From positions 1,178,001 through 1,242,000 of the forward strand of contig NZ_CP172558.1 of the NCBI RefSeq assembly GCF_046530675.1: a stretch of DNA of 64,000 bases, given 5' to 3'. The notes beneath the pieces are model-generated. The model was not told the origin of the DNA and ran no database searches. It saw only the letters and a program-made list of their open reading frames with translations. Below are positions 51,225 through 59,969 of this stretch, in pieces. The stretch's first letter is position 1. Each line of letters opens with the position of its first letter. This DNA is from Chitinibacter sp046530675 (GTDB lineage Bacteria > Pseudomonadota > Gammaproteobacteria > Burkholderiales > Chitinibacteraceae). The position numbers were made by a program, and so were the translations under genes.

Positions 51225-52700
51225 ATGTTGATCCAAATGAGCGGTATCAGCAAGGCCTTTGGGCCAGTCAAGGTGCTCGAAGGAGTCGAGTTTGCCCTTG
51301 ATCGTGGTGAAATCCATGCGCTGATGGGTGAAAACGGCGCAGGTAAATCTACGCTGATGAAAATTCTCTGCGGGGTGTATCAGGCTGACGCCGGCACGGT
51401 TGCTGTCGATGGGAAGCATACCCTGATTAAAAATACCCGCGATGCAGAAAAACTCGGAATTGCCATTATCCATCAGGAGCTCAATCTGATTCCGCAATTG
51501 TCGGTGATGGAAAATATGTTTCTCGGGCGTGAGCCGCGCCATTTCGGCATTATCAACACGATCAAAATGCGTGCGAAATGTCTGGAATATCTCAAACTGC
51601 TCGGCATCGAAAATCTCGACCCTGATATTGAAGCGGGCAAGCTGTCGATCGGCCAGCAGCAAATGGTCGAGATTGCCAAGGCACTGTCACTTAACGCGCA
51701 AACACTGATCATGGACGAGCCGACCGCCGCCTTGTCCGAACGTGAAACCGAAAAATTGTTCGGCATCATTGCCGATTTGAAAGCACGTGGCGTCGGTATT
51801 GTGTATGTCTCGCACCGGATGGAAGAAATTTTCAAAATCTGCGACAAGATTTCAGTCTTGCGCGACGGGCAATTTGTCGGTGAACGCGAGATTGCCAATA
51901 CCGATTTTGATGAAATCGTCCGCATGATGGTGGGGCGCGAAATTGGCGACCGTTTCCCGGTTCGCAATGCCACCTTGGGCGAAATTCGCCTCAAGGTTTC
52001 CAATCTGGCCGACGCCAGCATCAGCGGCATTGAATTTGACGTGCGCGCCGGTGAAGTACTCGGCATTGCCGGTTTGATGGGCGCCGGGCGTAGTGAAATC
52101 CTGAAAACCATTTTCGGCATCAACCGCAAAGTGTCCGGCACGATAGAGCTCGATGGCAAACCGCTGAACGTCAGCTCGCCCGGCGAAGCGATTGAGGCGG
52201 GAATCGGTTTTGTCACCGAAGACCGTAAAAGCCAGGGGCTGGTACTGGGTTTGTCGGTGCGCGAAAACGCGACGCTGGCCAATCTGTCCAAATATGCCCG
52301 TTTTGGCGTCATCAATCATGCCGAGCAAATGGCGGTAGTGCAGCGCGAAATTGAGCGGATGCATATCCGGACGCGTGATGCCGAGCTGGAAGTCAAATCG
52401 CTCTCTGGCGGTAACCAGCAAAAAGTCGTGTTTGCCAAATGGCTGGGCATTGCACCAAAAGTGTTGTTTCTCGATGAACCAACACGCGGTGTCGATGTGG
52501 GCGGCAAGGCCGAAATTTATCAAATCATCAATGAATTGGCGCAGTCCGGCGTTGCTATCGTCATGGTGTCTTCCGAATTGCCCGAGGTGCTGGCAATGAG
52601 CGACCGGATTCTGGTGATGCATCAGGGGCGACAGGCTGGCATTTTCAGTCAGGCCAGCGCCGAAACCATCATGACTGCTGCAACAGGAGGTTTGAAATGA
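51225..52700 (+). CDS. rbsA: Ribose ABC transporter ATPase RbsA
   Basis: 491 residues with two ABC domains. The first has GENGAGKSTLMK, LSIGQQQMVEIAKAL and LIMDEPTAAL; the second has the diverged Walker A GLMGAGRSEILK, LSGGNQQKVVFAKWL and LFLDEPTRGVDVG. This asymmetry is normal for sugar-type ATPases of the CUT2 class. Confidence 0.96.
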   Translation: MLIQMSGISKAFGPVKVLEGVEFALDRGEIHALMGENGAGKSTLMKILCGVYQADAGTVAVDGKHTLIKNTRDAEKLGIAIIHQELNLIPQLSVMENMFLGREPRHFGIINTIKMRAKCLEYLKLLGIENLDPDIEAGKLSIGQQQMVEIAKALSLNAQTLIMDEPTAALSERETEKLFGIIADLKARGVGIVYVSHRMEEIFKICDKISVLRDGQFVGEREIANTDFDEIVRMMVGREIGDRFPVRNATLGEIRLKVSNLADASISGIEFDVRAGEVLGIAGLMGAGRSEILKTIFGINRKVSGTIELDGKPLNVSSPGEAIEAGIGFVTEDRKSQGLVLGLSVRENATLANLSKYARFGVINHAEQMAVVQREIERMHIRTRDAELEVKSLSGGNQQKVVFAKWLGIAPKVLFLDEPTRGVDVGGKAEIYQIINELAQSGVAIVMVSSELPEVLAMSDRILVMHQGRQAGIFSQASAETIMTAATGGLK

Positions 52701-53635
52701 ATGTCCATCAAAAGGCCACACTACAAAAATTGGGTCCGTTTCTGGCGCTACTGGTGCTGGTCGCCGGCTTGGCCGTCACCAGCGCGGATTTTCTGACTGT
52801 TGGTAATTTGCTCAATGTTTTCCGTCAGGTTTCGATTAATGCGCTGATTGCATTCGGCATGACGATGGTCATTCTGCTCGGTGGAATCGATTTGTCGGTG
52901 GGGTCGATTCTGGCGCTGTCGTCCGTCTTTACTGCGCTGATGCTCAGTCATGGTATCGACCCTGTGGTCGCTACCAGTGTCGGTATTCTGGCAGGGGCTG
53001 GCATGGGGATGCTCAATGGTCTGGTGATCAGCAAGGGCAAGGTTGCGCCATTTATCGCGACGCTGGGAACGATGACGATTTTGCGCGGTCTGGCGCTGGT
53101 TTTTTCCGAAGGTCGTCCGATTACCGGGCTTGATAGTGACTTTTTCGCCATGCTGGGCGGTGGCTATGTCGCCGGTTTTATCCCGGTGCCGGTCATCATG
53201 ATGGGGGTGATGTTCGTCGTATTCTGGTTTGTGCTCAAACGCACCGTTTTTGGCCGTCATGTGTATGCCGTCGGGGGTAACGAAGAAGCTGCCAGCCTGT
53301 CGGGTATTAAAACGGATCGCATCAAAATCTGGGTTTACACCTTGTCCGGTGCAATGGCTGCAACAGCAGGCATGATTCTGACGTCGCGGCTTAATTCGGC
53401 ACAGCCTACGGCGGGAACCGGCTATGAGCTCGATGCCATTGCTGCGGTGGTGCTGGGCGGCACCAGTCTGACTGGTGGCCGTGGCTGGATTTTCGGCACA
53501 CTCGTTGGTGCGCTGCTGATCGGGGTTCTGAATAACGGTTTGAACTTGCTGGGCGTGTCGTCGTTCTACCAGCAAGTGATTAAAGGTGTCGTGATCCTGC
53601 TGGCGGTATTGCTCGATCGTGCGAACAAAAAATAA
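52697..53635 (+). CDS. rbsC: Ribose ABC transporter permease RbsC
   Basis: 312 residues of the CUT2 permease type: NALIAFGMTMVILLGGIDLSVGSI, NGLVISKGKVAPFIATLGT and AAVVLGGTSLTGGRG. Overlaps the rbsA stop by 4 bp. Downstream the operon is interrupted by a 120-bp MITE before rbsB. Confidence 0.95.
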   Translation: MNVHQKATLQKLGPFLALLVLVAGLAVTSADFLTVGNLLNVFRQVSINALIAFGMTMVILLGGIDLSVGSILALSSVFTALMLSHGIDPVVATSVGILAGAGMGMLNGLVISKGKVAPFIATLGTMTILRGLALVFSEGRPITGLDSDFFAMLGGGYVAGFIPVPVIMMGVMFVVFWFVLKRTVFGRHVYAVGGNEEAASLSGIKTDRIKIWVYTLSGAMAATAGMILTSRLNSAQPTAGTGYELDAIAAVVLGGTSLTGGRGWIFGTLVGALLIGVLNNGLNLLGVSSFYQQVIKGVVILLAVLLDRANKK

Positions 53636-53646
53636 GAGGTATTGCT

Positions 53647-53688
53647 ATGCAGCCTAAAAACAGCATGGCCTTCAGGCAAATACCCTAA
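53647..53688 (+). other. Possible 13-codon leader frame between rbsC and rbsB
   Basis: ATG at 53647 has AGAGGT 6 bases upstream and encodes MQPKNSMAFRQIP. The TAA stop is formed at the MITE junction; without the element the codon would be TAG, so the length is unaffected. Too short to judge as a real gene. Confidence 0.2.
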
Positions 53689-53809
53689 GTAATCGTGCAA
53701 AAGTTTTGGCCCGAGGCCACCCCGTCCTGCGAGGCGCGAAGTCGTAGACAGTACAGGTAGTACGGCAAGGCGAAGCAACAATGCGCGGAAACTTTTGCTT
53801 AAGCACTTA
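53686..53809. mobile_element. MITE family 1, copy B, between rbsC and rbsB
   Basis: 120-bp body (53688-53807) flanked by TA. Left end AGTAATCGTGCAAAAGTTTT, right end (read inward) AGTGCTTAAGCAAAAGTTT. The block AGGCCACCCCGTCCTGC is the reverse complement of the block in copies A and C, so it is inverted relative to them. It sits in the operon between permease and binding-protein genes. Confidence 0.85.
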
Positions 53810-53842
53810 GTTATCTTTCTTTTTAAACAAACGGAGTCAACC

Positions 53843-54775
53843 ATGAAACGCATTTTGTCCCCCCTGCTGATCGGCTTGCTCGCAACCGGTCTGATTGCCT
53901 GCTCGAAACAAGGCCCAGAAACCCAGACCGCTTCCGAACCGGCAGCCGCAGCAAGCGCTACGCTCAGTGTTGGCCTGGCCATTTCAACGCAAAACAACCC
54001 GTTCTTTGTCGCCTTGCGCGATGGTGCAGATGCAGAAGCCAAAGCTCAGGGCGTCACGCTGATTACGGTGGATGCACAGGATGATTCGGCCAAGCAGATT
54101 TCGAATATCGAAGACTTGATCCAGAAAAAAGTACAGGTCATTCTGATTAACCCGACTGACTCCAGCGCAGTGGCCGGTGTCGTCAAGGAAGCTCTGAAGG
54201 CCGGCATCAAAGTCGTCTCGCTTGATCGCAGTGTCAACGGCGCCGAAGTGAATGCCCATATCGCGTCGGATAATGTCGCTGGCGGCAAAATGGCAGCGGA
54301 TTTCCTGCTGGAAAAAATTGGCGGCAAAGGCAATATCGTCGAGCTGGAGGGTATTCCAGGCTCATCAGCAGCCCGTGAACGGGGTCAGGGTTTCCACTCG
54401 GTCATTGATGGCAAGGCAGATGTGAAACTGGCGGCGAAACAAGCGGCTGATTTTGACCGCGCCAAAGGCCTGACCGTGATGGAAAACATCCTGCAGGGCA
54501 ATAAAGATGTTAAAGGCGTGTTTGCACATAACGATGAAATGGCGCTGGGTGCACTTAAAGCGATTGAAGCGGCTGGCCTCAAAGGCGTGGTCGTGGTCGG
54601 TTTTGATGCCACGCCGGATGCTGTCAATGCGGTGAAAGCGGGTCAACTGGCTGCAACAGTGCAACAAAAACCGGAACTGATCGGTAAAATGGGCGTTGAT
54701 GCCGCTTTGAAACTGAGTAAAGGCGAAGCGGTAGATAAATTCATTCCGGTGCCTTTGGATCTGGTGAAACAATAA
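53843..54775 (+). CDS. rbsB: Ribose-binding protein, lipoprotein form
   Basis: 310 residues from the ATG at 53843 (CGGAG upstream). The N-terminus MKRILSPLLIGLLATGLIAC ends in a lipobox (LIAC), with Cys20 and then Ser. A low-complexity linker (residues 21-45) precedes a periplasmic-binding type I sugar domain: VGLAISTQNNPFFVALRDGA, GFHSVIDGK, GVFAHNDEMALGA and VVGFDATPDAV. In E. coli RbsB is soluble, so the lipid anchor is unusual. An in-frame extension to 53795 would start within the MITE and was rejected. Confidence 0.92.
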   Translation: MKRILSPLLIGLLATGLIACSKQGPETQTASEPAAAASATLSVGLAISTQNNPFFVALRDGADAEAKAQGVTLITVDAQDDSAKQISNIEDLIQKKVQVILINPTDSSAVAGVVKEALKAGIKVVSLDRSVNGAEVNAHIASDNVAGGKMAADFLLEKIGGKGNIVELEGIPGSSAARERGQGFHSVIDGKADVKLAAKQAADFDRAKGLTVMENILQGNKDVKGVFAHNDEMALGALKAIEAAGLKGVVVVGFDATPDAVNAVKAGQLAATVQQKPELIGKMGVDAALKLSKGEAVDKFIPVPLDLVKQ

Positions 54776-54803
54776 AATCCTCAAATCCAACGGCCGCTAA
54801 ACC

Positions 54804-54835
54804 CCGATGCCAGTCAATACTGGCATCGGCTTTTT
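54804..54835 (+). terminator. Terminator between rbsB and rbsR
   Basis: Stem CCGATGCCAG / CTGGCATCGG with loop TCAATA, then CTTTTT. It probably ends most rbs transcripts before the regulator gene. Confidence 0.88.
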
Positions 54836-54844
54836 GGAGCAGGC

Positions 54845-55858
54845 ATGACTGCCTATCAGCGCTTGACGATTGCCGATATTGCACAACTGGCCGGGGTGTC
54901 AAAAACCACGACCAGCATGATTCTGAACGGTCGTGCCGAACAATACCGCATTGCCGCAGCGACGGTTGAGCGTGTGCAGCAGATCGCAGCCGAACATCAT
55001 TTCCAGCCTTCGGCTTCGGCGCGTTTATTGCGCTCGCGACGCAGTGGGACATTGGGTCTGGTGATTCCCGAGTTGACCAACTTCGCCCACGCCATGCTGG
55101 CGCAAACGCTGGAGCCCTTGTGCCGCGATGCGGGTTTTCAACTATTTGTCGTCAGCAGCAATGATGATGCCGAAATGGAAATCAGGGCGGTCGAACAATT
55201 GCTGGCGCGACAGGTCGATGGCCTGATGCTGGTGCCCTGTTCCAACAATGCCAAGCTGTATGCCAAATGGGCCAAGCGGATGCCGCTGGTGCTGCTTGAC
55301 CGTCGGGTGATAGACAGCAATTTGCCTTTTGTCGTCAGCGATGCTGAAAAGCAGGTTTTTGAGCTGATCTCAACAGTGCTGGCGCACGGCATTCGGGAGA
55401 TCGCGTATTTTGGCGGACAGATGAGTTTATCGCCCAGCGTTGATCGCCTTGCCGGTTATCAAAAGGCCTGGCAGGCCGCCGGGCTGGCGCCTGATCCGCA
55501 ACTGATCAAGCATCGTAATTATCAGCAACACAGCGGTTATTCGATGATGGCGGAATGTTATACGCAGCTCGGCCGCTATCCGGAGGCCATTTTCTGTGCA
55601 TCCATCTCGCTGCTGGAGGGTGTGCTTGAGTTTATGAACGAGCTGGATCATTTCAAAACCGCGCCGCAACATTTGATGAGTTTTGATGATCATCGACTAC
55701 TCGACTGCATGCCTCGCGCCATCAATTCCGTCGTACAGGATAGTGCAGCGCTGGCGGCACAAAGCCTGCAGCGCATTCAATCGCAACTGGCCGGCGAAGC
55801 CGTCGAATCCTGCTGGGTTGCAAGCCGTATCAACTGGCGACAGACCTATCCGGATTGA
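54845..55858 (+). CDS. rbsR: LacI-family regulator of the ribose operon
   Basis: 337 residues. N-terminal LacI helix-turn-helix (LTIADIAQLAGVSKTTTSMILNGR), hinge helix (FQPSASARLLRSRRSGT) and periplasmic-binding-like effector domain. Its place at the end of rbsKDACB and the LacI-type palindromes upstream of rbsK suggest control of the operon by ribose. GGAGC stands before the ATG. Confidence 0.9.
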   Translation: MTAYQRLTIADIAQLAGVSKTTTSMILNGRAEQYRIAAATVERVQQIAAEHHFQPSASARLLRSRRSGTLGLVIPELTNFAHAMLAQTLEPLCRDAGFQLFVVSSNDDAEMEIRAVEQLLARQVDGLMLVPCSNNAKLYAKWAKRMPLVLLDRRVIDSNLPFVVSDAEKQVFELISTVLAHGIREIAYFGGQMSLSPSVDRLAGYQKAWQAAGLAPDPQLIKHRNYQQHSGYSMMAECYTQLGRYPEAIFCASISLLEGVLEFMNELDHFKTAPQHLMSFDDHRLLDCMPRAINSVVQDSAALAAQSLQRIQSQLAGEAVESCWVASRINWRQTYPD

Positions 55859-55964
55859 GCTCTCTCCCGGCTCAGTCAATGACTTGTGGTGTAAGTGGGT
55901 TGGAGGCTGTGATGGCGATGATTTCAGATACTTGATGACGTCGCATCAATCGCCCCTGACGCGT

Positions 55965-56255
55965 TTAATTGAGCTTGCCAAGAGCCTCATTGATATTGAT
56001 TTCATCTTCTGAAAAGCAATATTCATTCGATTCGGTTTTGATATGCAGGTATTTTTTGGCAGGGGATTTTTTTCGTAGGAGATACGTACTGATCAAGCCA
56101 GCGACCAGCATTGAAAATACGCTGCCAAGGTAGTTATTTTCCTGATTGTAAAGCCGATTTTTCCGCTCGTCGCCTGACTCGCCATCAACCCAGTATTTTT
56201 TAATTTCACTGGAATTGATTTGTACAGCACCAATTTCTACCGCCTTTTCGTTCAT
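55965..56255 (-). CDS. Small orphan membrane protein
   Basis: 96 residues from the ATG at 56255, with GGGGAAT upstream. A polar acidic N-terminal part (YWVDGESGDERKNRLYNQ) is followed by one membrane helix (about 43-61, LGSVFSMLVAGLISTYLL) and a charged tail. Codon use is more AT-rich than in neighbours, a possible sign of recent gain. I do not recognise the family. The ribosome site and frame are reasonable, but it is unconfirmed. Confidence 0.5.
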   Translation of the reverse strand: MNEKAVEIGAVQINSSEIKKYWVDGESGDERKNRLYNQENNYLGSVFSMLVAGLISTYLLRKKSPAKKYLHIKTESNEYCFSEDEININEALGKLN

Positions 56256-56329
56256 TTTATTCCCCGTGTTGGCATTGTGTCAGACCTAAGTATGCTACAA
56301 TTCAGCAAGTCTTGCCGTTAGCATCGGGT

Positions 56330-57592
56330 TTAATCCTCTGTCGGAACCGGCTCCGGCGCATCCAGCTTGCTGATGGTTTTGCGCAAGAACACAACGAGCG
56401 CCAAGCCCGGCAATGCGACCAGCGCCGAGAAAACAAAGAAATTCGCCCAGCCCAGCGCGACGACCAGATAGCCCGAAGCCGGGCCGACGTAGACGCGGCC
56501 AAAAGCAGCGAGCGCTGAGAGCAGCGCAAATTGTGTCGCGGTAAAGCGCGGGTTGCACAGGCTCATCAGCAAGGCGACCGCAGCGGTTGTTCCCATTCCG
56601 CCCGCCAGATTTTCGCCGCCAATCGCAAAATACAGCAGCGGCAAACTCGGCGCGCCGTGCAGCGCAATCAGCCAGTAGCCGAGATTCGTCAGTGCTTGCA
56701 ATACGCCAAAGACCAGAAGCGAGCGGTACAGCCCCCAGCGCAGCATCAGCACCGCACCGGCAAAGCCGCCAAAAATCGTTGCGATCATGCCGAACACTTT
56801 ATTGGCCGAGCCGATCTGCGTTTTTACGTAACCCATATCGAGCAGGAATTTGGTCGACAGGCTGCCGGCAAACGCGTCGCCCAGTTTGTAGGCGACGACC
56901 AGAGTCAGCAGCAAAATCGCGCCGTCGCGGCTAAAAAACTCGTGCAGCGGCTCGATAATCGCTTCGCGCAGCGAACGTGGCGGCTGGTGCTGTACTTCAG
57001 GCTCGGGCGAAAACAGCGTGACCAGTGCCATGGCGGCCATGATGGCCGCCATCACCCAGTAGGTTTGCTGCCAGCTCAAGTGGCCATCGGCCAGAATCAG
57101 CGCCAGCGCACCTGAAGTCAGCATCGCCATCCGGTAGCCGAAAACACCAACGGCAGCGCCGGCACCACGCTCGGCTTGATGCAGCGTTTCGGTTCGATAG
57201 GCGTCGATGACGACGTCCTGCGTTGCGGAGAAAAATGCGACCAGTAGTGCGAGTACGGCAAACGTCGCCAGATGCGTTTTCGGATCAAGCCCACCCATAA
57301 ATGCAATGGCTCCGGCCAGCGCCAATTGCGCGAGCAACATCCAGCCGCGCCGCCGTCCCAGAAAGGGCATCGGGAAACGGTCAATCAGCGGCGACCAGAG
57401 GAATTTCCATGTATACGGCTGGCCGACCAAGGTGAACCAGGCAATGGTTTTGATGTCGAGACCGGCATCCGATAACCAGGCCTGCAGTGTCGAGCCGGTC
57501 AGCGCCAGCGGCAAGCCCGAGGCAAAACCCAGAAACATCGCCGCAGCGATGCGGCGATTATTAAACACGGCAAGATAGTGATTGATATTCAT
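56330..57592 (-). CDS. AmpG-like MFS permease
   Basis: 420 residues, about twelve membrane helices. AmpG-type features: FLGFASGLPLALTGSTLQAWL at the N-terminus, TLVGQPYTWKFLWSPLIDRFPMPFLGRRRGW, and FSATQDVVIDAYRTE. AmpG proteins import anhydromuropeptides for cell-wall recycling; some relatives carry siderophores. Starts 24 bp after the exonuclease III stop, so the two are probably cotranscribed. Confidence 0.85.
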   Translation of the reverse strand: MNINHYLAVFNNRRIAAAMFLGFASGLPLALTGSTLQAWLSDAGLDIKTIAWFTLVGQPYTWKFLWSPLIDRFPMPFLGRRRGWMLLAQLALAGAIAFMGGLDPKTHLATFAVLALLVAFFSATQDVVIDAYRTETLHQAERGAGAAVGVFGYRMAMLTSGALALILADGHLSWQQTYWVMAAIMAAMALVTLFSPEPEVQHQPPRSLREAIIEPLHEFFSRDGAILLLTLVVAYKLGDAFAGSLSTKFLLDMGYVKTQIGSANKVFGMIATIFGGFAGAVLMLRWGLYRSLLVFGVLQALTNLGYWLIALHGAPSLPLLYFAIGGENLAGGMGTTAAVALLMSLCNPRFTATQFALLSALAAFGRVYVGPASGYLVVALGWANFFVFSALVALPGLALVVFLRKTISKLDAPEPVPTED

Positions 57593-57616
57593 GGGTATAT
57601 GGCTGCAGCTATTGTT

Positions 57617-58432
57617 TTAATTGTTTTCTATGGCAATACACGGTGTGTGTATGTTTGCTTGTGATTCGATGCTGTAGTCGTAATCAACGATTAGCGGCGC
57701 GTGATCCGAGAATTTTTCGTCTTTGTATATGCTGGCCGCAGTGGCGGTGGCCGCGAGTGCAGGCGTCGCAATCTGATAGTCAATCCGCCAGCCGACGTCC
57801 TTGGCATAAGCCTGACCGCGATTGCTCCACCAGGTGTAGCCGGGGATTTCGGGGTACAGCGTGCGCCAGGTGTCACGCCAGCCGCTGGCGAGCAATTTGG
57901 TGAACCACATCCGCTCTTCAGGCAGAAAGCCCGAATTTTTCAGATTGCCTTTCCAGTTTTTCAGATCGATTTCGTTATGCGCGATATTCCAGTCACCCAT
58001 GACGATGACATCGCGCCCGGATTGTCGTAATTCTTCCAGATGCGGCCAGAAACGATCCAGAAAGCTGAATTTCACATCCTGCCGCTCTTCCGATGATGAA
58101 CCGGAAGGCAGGTACAAGGAGACCACCGACAGCTTGCCAAAACGCACTTCCAGATAGCGGCCTTCAGCATCAATATCGGCAATGCCCAGCCCGGTAATCA
58201 CTTCGTCGGGCTCGCTGCGGCAATACAGGCCAACACCGCTATAGCCTTTCTTTTCTGCATAATGAAAATAGGCGTGATAGCCGTCAGGCGTATGCTCGGG
58301 TTTGAGGTCGGCTGCTTGGGCTTTCAATTCCTGCACGCCGATGACGTCGGCATTCTGACTGGCCAGCCAGTTGAAAAAACCTTTGCTCGTTGCCGAGCGG
58401 ATGCCGTTCAGATTGGCCGAAATGATGCGCAC
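57617..58432 (-). CDS. xth: Exonuclease III family AP endonuclease
   Basis: 271 residues, read from a GTG at 58432 because AAGGAT stands 8 bases upstream; the first residues are then MRIISANLNGIRSA, the usual family start. Catalytic residues lie in VQELKAQ (Glu), GDWNIAHNEIDL (Asp/Asn) and SDHAPLIVDY (Asp-His). Cuts DNA at abasic sites in base-excision repair. Divergent from pyrE. Confidence 0.93.
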   Translation of the reverse strand: MRIISANLNGIRSATSKGFFNWLASQNADVIGVQELKAQAADLKPEHTPDGYHAYFHYAEKKGYSGVGLYCRSEPDEVITGLGIADIDAEGRYLEVRFGKLSVVSLYLPSGSSSEERQDVKFSFLDRFWPHLEELRQSGRDVIVMGDWNIAHNEIDLKNWKGNLKNSGFLPEERMWFTKLLASGWRDTWRTLYPEIPGYTWWSNRGQAYAKDVGWRIDYQIATPALAATATAASIYKDEKFSDHAPLIVDYDYSIESQANIHTPCIAIENN

Positions 58433-58489
58433 TGGGTTTATCCTTGATGGTAAAATGCTTACAAACTTCACGAAGAGCAGGAATCAGAC

Positions 58490-59128
58490 ATGAGCGACTT
58501 CCGTCAGGATTTCATCCGTTTTGCCGTCGAACAGAAAGTGCTCTGTTTTGGCGATTTTATCACCAAAGCGGGTCGTAACTCGCCGTACTTCTTTAATGCC
58601 GGGCTGTTTAGCGATGGCACTTCGGTTGGTGAGCTGGCGCGTTTTTATGCGCAAGCGGCGCTGGCGTCCAAAGTTCAGTTTGATGTGCTGTTCGGGCCTG
58701 CCTATAAAGGCATTGTCTTGGCATCAGCCACCGCAGTGGCTTTGGCCAATGCCGGTCATAATGTACCGTTTGTTTTTAACCGCAAAGAGGCCAAGGATCA
58801 CGGCGAAGGCGGTGTTCTGGTCGGTGCGCCATTGAAAGGCCGCGTGATGATCATCGACGATGTGATCTCGGCCGGTACATCGGTGCGCGAATCGGTGAAC
58901 ATGATTCGTGCCGCAGGTGCTGAGCCCGCGGGTGTACTGATCGCACTTGACCGAATGGAGCGCGGTCAAGGTGAGCTGTCAGCGGTACAGGAAGTCGAAC
59001 AACAATTTGGCATTCCGGTGATTCCTATTGCATCTTTGCAGGATTTGCTGGGTTTTCTTGCCGGGCAGGACGGGATGGCCGAGAATCTGGACAAGGTTCA
59101 ACAATATCGTGCGAAATATGGGGTTTAA
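58490..59128 (+). CDS. pyrE: Orotate phosphoribosyltransferase
   Basis: 212 residues. PRPP-binding motif VMIIDDVISAGTS, conserved NSPYFFNAGLFSDG and FNRKEAKDHGEGG are intact. Makes OMP in pyrimidine synthesis. The TAA stop spans the junction with a MITE; the same stop would exist without it. GCAGGA stands before the ATG. Confidence 0.97.
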   Translation: MSDFRQDFIRFAVEQKVLCFGDFITKAGRNSPYFFNAGLFSDGTSVGELARFYAQAALASKVQFDVLFGPAYKGIVLASATAVALANAGHNVPFVFNRKEAKDHGEGGVLVGAPLKGRVMIIDDVISAGTSVRESVNMIRAAGAEPAGVLIALDRMERGQGELSAVQEVEQQFGIPVIPIASLQDLLGFLAGQDGMAENLDKVQQYRAKYGV

Positions 59129-59300
59129 GTAGGCAAGCAAAAGTTTTCCAGCTTTGGCCTAAGGCCATGGGCTACGCTAAGGCAACAAGTTGCCAAGCTA
59201 CGCCACACGTTACCTCGCCTTGCCGTACGTGTGTACTGGCGTCGCGCGGTGCCTTGCAGGACGGGGTGGCCTCGGACCAAAACTTTTGTACGGTTACTTA
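59126..59300. mobile_element. MITE family 1, copy C, at the pyrE stop codon
   Basis: 171-bp body (59128-59298) flanked by TA. Left end AGTAGGCAAGCAAAAGTTTT, right end (read inward) AGTAACCGTACAAAAGTTTT, so it is flipped relative to copy A. It shares the GGACGGGGTGGCCTC block and carries about 50 bp of extra sequence near its left end. Confidence 0.85.
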
Positions 59301-59332
59301 ACAGAATTTCGGCGTTTCAACAGGGTTAATCC

Positions 59333-59917
59333 ATGCGGCATTTCATTGTTTTAGTGATGTTCTTCACAACGGTGCTGAGCGCGCAAGCGGCTCAGCTTTA
59401 TCGCTGGGTCGATGAGAATGGCAAGGTTCAGTACAGTGACAAGCCGCCATCAGGCCAATCCAAGGAGCTGACCGAGCTGGATAAACAGGGGCGCGCTCGC
59501 AACACGGGCAGCAATCTCAGCGAGGCCGAACGTGCTGCCGAGCGTGAAAAACAGAAGCAGCTGACCGAGCAGCGCCGCAAGGATAAAGCCCTGCTGCAAT
59601 CGTTCTCCAAACCTGAAGAGGTCGATATTCTGCGTGATCGTCAGCTCGAAGCACTGGCTGCCGCACAGCAAACCAATAAGCTGCGGCTGAACAGTTTGCA
59701 GGAGAGGCACAAGCGATTAAATCAACAGGCCGAACGCCTTAACAAGGCCAAAAAACCGATTCCCGCCGATTTGCAGACCGAACTTGATCTAAATCGAGAC
59801 GAGATCAAGTCGGTTAATGAATCATTGACACGTCAGGATCAGGATGCGGTCAAAATCCGTGAAAAGGCCGAGGCTGACAAGGCGCGGCTGATCCAGTTGC
59901 GCAGCGTTTCCCCTTAA
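59333..59917 (+). CDS. DUF4124-domain secreted protein
   Basis: 194 residues with a signal peptide (ending SAQA-AQ). Residues 20-50 are the DUF4124 motif (LYRWVDENGKVQYSDKPPSG). The rest is a long charged coiled coil of Lys, Glu and Gln-rich heptads. Probably periplasmic; function unknown. Convergent or divergent partners are absent. Confidence 0.85.
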   Translation: MRHFIVLVMFFTTVLSAQAAQLYRWVDENGKVQYSDKPPSGQSKELTELDKQGRARNTGSNLSEAERAAEREKQKQLTEQRRKDKALLQSFSKPEEVDILRDRQLEALAAAQQTNKLRLNSLQERHKRLNQQAERLNKAKKPIPADLQTELDLNRDEIKSVNESLTRQDQDAVKIREKAEADKARLIQLRSVSP

Positions 59918-59969
59918 GCATGTTGGCGTCTTGCTGCCTTAGAATCTAATTTTTGTTGAAGACTTATTC

